Translations under genes and position numbers: made by a program
The notes under the pieces: generated by a model
What the model was told of the DNA's origin: nothing
What the model saw: only the letters and a program-made list of their open reading frames with translations
Databases searched by the model: none
In this document: in pieces, positions 60,238 through 64,000 of the stretch
Layout: each line of letters starts with the position of its first letter
Position numbering within the stretch: the stretch's first letter is position 1
Origin: Sphingomonas glacialis
GTDB lineage: Bacteria; Pseudomonadota; Alphaproteobacteria; Sphingomonadales; Sphingomonadaceae
Assembly (NCBI RefSeq): GCF_014653575.1
Contig: NZ_BNAQ01000004.1
Span: 186,001-250,000, forward strand
Length of the DNA: 64,000 nucleotides
Reading direction: 5' to 3'

Positions 60238-60612
60238 CTGCGTCACATCCCCGACCTTTTGGCCCGCCCCGTGGGCTTCGGCCCGGACCACCGACCCTTG
60301 CCGGCACGCCTCTTCGTCACTGTATTATCGAAATATATCACCGACCTCAAGAGGGCCGCTCTGTTCGCATGCGCAATGGCGCGATTCGCCCGGGTTCGCA
60401 ACCGTTTCGCAACAGGATCACCGGTCATCGTGGCAACTTCGTTTCGCAGCGCGGCATTGTCATGATACGAATGTGGGGCGGTGCGATGTGCCGCATGCCG
60501 TGACGGAATGGCGCGCTCCGCAAAATGGCTTGGGTCGTTCATCGCTCGTTGCCGCAAAAGCTGGCAAGGCTTGGGGAACGGGCCGACCGGCCCCGAACAC
60601 CGGGAGTATGAT
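60238..60612. other. Divergent promoter region, RND pump and SIMPL gene
   Basis: About 375 bases without a gene. The stretch near 60321-60340 (GTATTATCGAAATATATCA) is the most A/T-rich part of the area and is a good candidate for the pump promoter and a regulator site, lying about 85 bases from the adaptor start. No known operator is recognised in it. Confidence 0.4.
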
Positions 60613-61341
60613 ATGCGTTCGACCTTCCTTCTTCTTGCGCCTGCCCTGCTCGTCGCCGCCGGGACTGCCGGTACCGCGTCGGCGCAGACCGCGACCGTGC
60701 CGAGCGTGCTCGCCGACGGCACGCTGCTCGACATTTCGGCCGAGGGTCGCACGACGCGCGTGCCCGATATCGCGACGATCCGCGCGGGCGTGATGACGCA
60801 GGGGCAGACCGCCGCCGCAGCGCTCGCCGAGAATGCCAGCCGCATGGCACGCGTGCTCGCAGCGCTGAAGCAGGCGGGCGTGGCGCCGCGCGACATCCGC
60901 ACCGCCAACGTCTCGCTCAGCCCGCAATATCGCTATGCCGACGGGCAGGCACCCGTCGTGACGGGGTATCAAGCGTCGAACAGCGTCGCGATCCGTTTCC
61001 GCGATGTCGCGAAGTCGGGCACGATCCTCGACACGCTGGTCGCCCAGGGCGCCAACCAGATCGACGGCCCGAGCCTGTCGCTCGACCAGCCCGACGCCGC
61101 GCTCGACGAAGCGCGCATCTCGGCGGTCAAGATCGCGACGGCACGCGCGCAGCTCTACGCCAAGGCGGCGGGGATGAGCGTCGTGCGGATCGTGTCGATC
61201 ACCGAAGGCGGCGCCAACGATGGCGGTTCGCCGCAGCCGATGGTATTCATGGCGCGCGCCAAGGCCGCGGATTCGACCGCGATCAGCGCCGGCGAGACCG
61301 CCGTATCGGTCACGCTCGCGGTGCGCTTCCTGCTGAAATAA
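60613..61341 (+). CDS. SIMPL-domain periplasmic protein
   Basis: A 242-residue exported protein of the SIMPL (DUF541/YggE) family. The signal peptide ends near residue 25 (ASAQ), followed by the SIMPL domain with ISAEGRTTRVPDIATIRAGV, then YQASNSVAIRFRD and the C-terminal AVSVTLAVRFLLK. E. coli YggE lowers oxidative stress, but the biochemical role is unknown. The ATG at 60613 has GGGAG about eight bases upstream. The open frame upstream is not similar to the family. It is followed by a good hairpin. Confidence 0.92.
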   Translation: MRSTFLLLAPALLVAAGTAGTASAQTATVPSVLADGTLLDISAEGRTTRVPDIATIRAGVMTQGQTAAAALAENASRMARVLAALKQAGVAPRDIRTANVSLSPQYRYADGQAPVVTGYQASNSVAIRFRDVAKSGTILDTLVAQGANQIDGPSLSLDQPDAALDEARISAVKIATARAQLYAKAAGMSVVRIVSITEGGANDGGSPQPMVFMARAKAADSTAISAGETAVSVTLAVRFLLK

Positions 61342-61344
61342 ACC

Positions 61345-61379
61345 AAAAGGGCCGCCGGGATTGCTCCCGACGGCCCTTT
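61345..61379. terminator. Bidirectional terminator, SIMPL/GlsB
   Basis: AAAGGGCCGCCGGGA and TCCCGACGGCCCTTT form a 15-base stem with one mismatch and a TTGC loop. A run of A on one side and T on the other flank it. It begins four bases after the SIMPL stop and lies 20 bases from the convergent GlsB gene. Confidence 0.8.
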
Positions 61380-61399
61380 CTCGCAGTCTGTCGCTAGGT

Positions 61400-61654
61400 T
61401 TAGCGGACAGTACCGCGACGGATCAGATTGACGATCGCGAGCAGGATGATCGCGCCGATCAACGAATACAGGAAGGTCGTGATGGTAACGACCTGGTTGA
61501 TCCCGGCGCCGAACAGGAACGATGCAATGACCGAACCAATGATGCCGACAACGATATTCAGGATGACGCCCTGCTGACCATCGGTCCGCATCACCATGCT
61601 GGCAAGCCAACCACAGACGCCACCGACTACAAGCCAAACAATGAGACCGATCAT
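61400..61654 (-). CDS. GlsB/YeaQ/YmgE family stress membrane protein
   Basis: An 84-residue membrane protein with three helices and the family pattern IGLIVWLVVGGVCGWLA, QGVILNIVVGIIGS and TFLYSLIGAIILL. In other bacteria these are transglycosylase-associated or stress-induced proteins of unknown action. The ATG at 61654 has GGAGGG eight bases upstream. A slightly earlier in-frame ATG is possible. Confidence 0.9.
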   Translation of the reverse strand: MIGLIVWLVVGGVCGWLASMVMRTDGQQGVILNIVVGIIGSVIASFLFGAGINQVVTITTFLYSLIGAIILLAIVNLIRRGTVR

Positions 61655-61752
61655 CTTACCCTCCATTTGCCCGGGTGCATCCGGGATACGGGGGTAAGAC
61701 TCACGACCCGCGAATTTTGTTCCGGGCCCGGTTCGAGCCGGATGCGATCACC

Positions 61753-62052
61753 TCAATATTTTTGCTGGCGCTCGTACAGCGACTTGTAATGCTGGATCCG
61801 CGTAACGCGCAAACCGGGCATGCCCGAGCGATCGATCGCGCGCTGCCAGCCGGCGAATTCCTCGACCGTTAGGCCATAGCGTTCGCACACTTCGTCGACG
61901 GTGAGCAGGCCGCCATTCACGGCTGCGACCACCTCGGCCTTGCGGCGCACGACCCAGCGCGTCGTCTCCGGCGGCGGGAGCGATTCGAGCGTCAGTGGCT
62001 CTCCGAGCGGTCCGATCACCTTGGCTGGGCGGATCTTCTGGTTTTCGATCAT
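61753..62052 (-). CDS. sciP: SciP-like CtrA inhibitor (DUF1153)
   Basis: A 99-residue protein with the DUF1153 pattern WVVRRKAEVVAAVNGGLLT, CERYGLTVEEFAGWQRAIDR and LRVTRIQHY. In Caulobacter the SciP protein binds CtrA and blocks RNA polymerase recruitment at CtrA promoters, contributing to cell-cycle control. The basic helix-turn-helix core is intact. The ATG at 62052 starts the conserved part. The frame is open a little further upstream. No CtrA box (TTAA-N7-TTAA) was found in its upstream region. Confidence 0.9.
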   Translation of the reverse strand: MIENQKIRPAKVIGPLGEPLTLESLPPPETTRWVVRRKAEVVAAVNGGLLTVDEVCERYGLTVEEFAGWQRAIDRSGMPGLRVTRIQHYKSLYERQQKY

Positions 62053-62152
62053 CGTTGAAACCTCGTGTGGGGCGGGGGACCCCGTCATCTCAGTAACGGC
62101 TTGTAGCCGGCGGACTTGAACGCCGGCTAAAGCGGCTCGGTAAACAACATCT

Positions 62153-62398
62153 TCATTCTCGTGCCCCGCAGAGGGGGGTTGCGATCAGCCGTGCAACGGC
62201 CAGGTTGAAGCAGCCGTGCGCGGGGGCAAACCAATCGGGCATGCTGTGCACGGGCGGAAGTTGCGCCTGCATCATCGCCGTCGGGCTTGCCGCCTGGCGC
62301 GCCGCGACCCCGACCATCAGCACGGCCAGGTCGGGCGGGAGCGCCACGACGGTGGCGTCGGCTTCAAATCGGGTAAAGTTCAGGTCCACGCGGCACAT
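62153..62398 (-). CDS. Small hypothetical protein
   Basis: An 81-residue protein with no recognised family. It begins [20 protein letters not shown] and contains a hydrophobic but not clearly transmembrane segment ([10 protein letters not shown]), a Met-Met-Gln pair and three cysteines in total. Third positions are G/C-rich as in coding DNA here. The ATG at 62398 is chosen over upstream codons, whose translation would include cysteine- and proline-rich sequence over the mnmA promoter. It lies upstream of sciP on the same strand and diverges from mnmA. Confidence 0.5.
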   Translation of the reverse strand: MCRVDLNFTRFEADATVVALPPDLAVLMVGVAARQAASPTAMMQAQLPPVHSMPDWFAPAHGCFNLAVARLIATPLCGARE

Positions 62399-62513
62399 CC
62401 GATTGCGGTTCGAAGGGATGCTGTACGGGCAAGGTCCTAAAGGGCAGGTAAAGCTGCCGAAGATCTTTTCGATACTTTTGCATCGCGGCGGGCGAACGCC
62501 TATCTGGCGGGGC

Positions 62514-63620
62514 ATGGATACTGGTGAATTTCAGCTGGGCGCCGATCTGGCGGGCAAGCGTATCGTCGTCGCGATGTCGGGCGGGGTCGACAGTTCGGTC
62601 GTGGCAGCGCTCGCGGCGCGGACCGGGGCCGAGACGATCGGCATCACGCTCCAGCTCTACGATCACGGCGAAGCCGTCGGGCGCGCGGGTTCGTGCTGCG
62701 CCGGGCGCGACATCCGCGATGCGCGGAGCGTGTGCGACCGACTCGGCATCGCGCATTATGTCTTCGACCACGAATCGCGCTTCCGCGACCAGGTGATCGA
62801 CCGCTTCGCCGACGATTATCTCGCCGGACGCACGCCGATTCCGTGCATCCAGTGCAACATGGGGCCGAAATTCACCGACCTGCTCGCCGCCGCGCGCGAT
62901 CTCGGCGCGGATTGCCTCGCGACCGGGCATTACGTTCGCCGAGTCGAAGGGGCGGGGGGTGCCGAGCTCCACCGCGCCGCGGATCCGGCGCGCGACCAGA
63001 GCTATTTCCTGTTCGCCACGACGCAGGCGCAGCTCGATTACCTGCGCTTCCCATTGGGGGCGATGCCCAAGCCGCGCGTGCGCGAACTGGCGGCCGAGCT
63101 TGGCCTCGGCGTCGCGGGCAAGCCCGACAGCCAGGACATCTGCTTCGTCCCCGACGGCGATTACGCTTCGCTCGTCAAGAAATTGCGCCCCGATGCCGAC
63201 ACCAGCGGCGAGATCGTCGATGAGACCGGCCGCGTGCTCGGCAAGCATCGCGGGCTGATCCACTTCACCGTCGGCCAGCGCCGCGGGCTCGAAATCGGCG
63301 GGACGCCTGAGCCGCTCTACGTCATCCGGCTCGATGCCGCAGCTAAGCGCGTCGTGGTGGGACCGAAGGCGGCGCTCGGGGTGGGCGCGGCGCGGCTGAG
63401 CGGGGTCAACTGGCTTGCGGGCGACTATCGCGGGCCGATGACCGCCAAGGTGCGCTCGCTCGCCAAGCCGGTCGCGGCGCATTTCGATGGCGATCGCGTG
63501 GCCTTCGACCTGCCCGAATATGGCGTCGCGCCGGGGCAGGCGACGGTGCTCTATGCCGGCGACCGGGTGCTGGGCGGCGGCTGGATCGAGGAAACCGAGA
63601 GCGCGCTGGTCGCGGCGTAA
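62514..63620 (+). CDS. mnmA: tRNA-specific 2-thiouridylase
   Basis: Makes 2-thiouridine at the wobble base of Lys, Glu and Gln tRNAs. The 368 residues carry the PP-loop AMSGGVDSS (about residues 20-28), catalytic Cys114 (CIQCN) and Cys210 (SQDICF), and the C-terminal barrel ending in [10 protein letters not shown]. The ATG at 62514 starts the normal N-terminal extension. The frame is open far upstream, but the upstream bases contain another gene on the other strand. It uses sulfur from the cysteine desulfurase pathway. Confidence 0.97.
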   Translation: MDTGEFQLGADLAGKRIVVAMSGGVDSSVVAALAARTGAETIGITLQLYDHGEAVGRAGSCCAGRDIRDARSVCDRLGIAHYVFDHESRFRDQVIDRFADDYLAGRTPIPCIQCNMGPKFTDLLAAARDLGADCLATGHYVRRVEGAGGAELHRAADPARDQSYFLFATTQAQLDYLRFPLGAMPKPRVRELAAELGLGVAGKPDSQDICFVPDGDYASLVKKLRPDADTSGEIVDETGRVLGKHRGLIHFTVGQRRGLEIGGTPEPLYVIRLDAAAKRVVVGPKAALGVGAARLSGVNWLAGDYRGPMTAKVRSLAKPVAAHFDGDRVAFDLPEYGVAPGQATVLYAGDRVLGGGWIEETESALVAA

Positions 63621-63731
63621 GCGCGCCTACGGGTGCGGGAGTAGCAGGGCGGCGGTTCGAGTCGTTGCGCCGCGTCCGGCTCCGGTTCGCTTTCAAGGCT
63701 GTAACAGCGTTCCCAAACGCCGCCGCGACGG

Positions 63732-64000
63732 TCAGATCGGATCGTCCCAAATGTCGGGTGCCAGCCCGAACAGGCGGGTCAACGCATCCCGACCGAGCGG
63801 AGTCACGATCACTGCGCGCGATCCGGCGATCGGGCGGAGCCATAGCGTGTCGATCGAATGTGCGAGCAAGGCTTTACCGACCGCCCCGGCAATGTGCGGC
63901 CGACGCTCGCTCCAGTCGAGGCACGGCCGGCAAAAGGCTCGACCGCCACGCCGGCCATCGGCCCGGGGGATTTCGATGCCGAGGCTTTGCAACAGCTCCG
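63732..64000 (-). CDS. ArsR-type winged-helix regulator, N-terminal part outside window
   Basis: The 3' part of a minus-strand gene whose start lies beyond the right edge. The visible C-terminal segment (CRPCLDWSERRPHIAGAVGKALLAHSIDTLWLRP in pieces, then SRAVIVTPLGRDALTRLFGL) matches the ending typical of a proteobacterial ArsR-family regulator, including the ERR-H-AG motif that follows the winged helix. The effector is not known. The last 86 or so residues are within the window. The 110 bases between it and mnmA hold no gene. Confidence 0.75.
   Translation of the reverse strand, partial: ELLQSLGIEIPRADGRRGGRAFCRPCLDWSERRPHIAGAVGKALLAHSIDTLWLRPIAGSRAVIVTPLGRDALTRLFGLAPDIWDDPI

Noticed and set aside
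55579..60465. Two long plus-strand open frames opposite the RND permease and adaptor
   Set aside because: They mirror the pump genes, which have full-length family similarity on the other strand.
61655..61752. A GGAAC element upstream of the GlsB-type gene as an EcfG promoter
   Set aside because: No CGTT-like -10 element lies 16-17 bases downstream of it.
63640..63690. A GGTTCGAGTC motif resembling a tRNA T-loop
   Set aside because: The flanking bases do not form a T stem, and no acceptor or anticodon arm can be drawn.

Overview
The window looks like chromosome of a sphingomonad (order Sphingomonadales, Alphaproteobacteria), probably Sphingomonas or a close relative. The reasons are uniformly high GC, alphaproteobacterial signature genes (a SciP/DUF1153 CtrA inhibitor, DUF4170, DUF4287, a LexA operator of the GTTC-N7-GTTC type), a TonB-dependent receptor, and several families of short paired palindromes typical of this group. 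No rRNA, tRNA, CRISPR array, phage or transposase gene was found. This is core chromosome with small accessory patches.

Layout. 1-6.3 kb: 3' part of comEC, a DUF4287 gene, lexA with a three-half-site operator, a BLUF photoreceptor gene that appears frame-disrupted, and a TonB-dependent receptor. 6.3-14.3 kb: tryptophan genes trpC, trpD and trpG (overlapping, minus strand), an opposite-strand secreted protein, then trpE overlapping a PpiD/SurA-type foldase; tpiA diverges. 14.5-16.7 kb: an accessory patch with a TonB-C-like protein, a decayed gene remnant and a lower-GC SDR oxidoreductase. 16.3-25.5 kb: M17 aminopeptidase, rimO, a lipoprotein, a DOMON-like protein, NamZ-type muramidase, VWA protein, GT39-type membrane glycosyltransferase and a CHAP amidase. 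25.5-33.3 kb: MoxR ATPase, an unknown protein, a Phd-like/PAS fusion, then yqeY, a GIY-YIG gene, dnaG and rpoD. 33.4-39.2 kb: carA, a small foreign-looking gene, rraB, carB and greA.

39.4-43.2 kb: a stress-type operon of small membrane proteins (YqjD-, YqjE- and DUF3618-like) behind a candidate EcfG promoter, then eno and ftsB. 43.2-49.8 kb: a haloperoxidase-like hydrolase, DUF885 peptidase, DHA2 MFS exporter, WYL-like protein, PAP2 phosphatase and small envelope proteins. 49.8-55.7 kb: an Mla/MCE lipid transport operon (MlaE with fused STAS domain, MlaF, MlaD, PqiC-like lipoprotein), a HAD phosphatase and DUF445. 55.9-61.3 kb: an RND efflux permease and adaptor, and a SIMPL protein. 61.4-64 kb: GlsB, SciP, an unknown protein, mnmA and the 3' part of an ArsR-type regulator.

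The most unusual theme is that paired palindromic (REP-like) elements are read through as protein. One lies in frame in the interdomain linker of CarA. One forms the C-terminal tail of TrpG and also supplies the Shine-Dalgarno of trpD. One forms much of the C-terminal tail of the GIY-YIG protein just before dnaG. At least four palindrome families occur here, always as inverted pairs.
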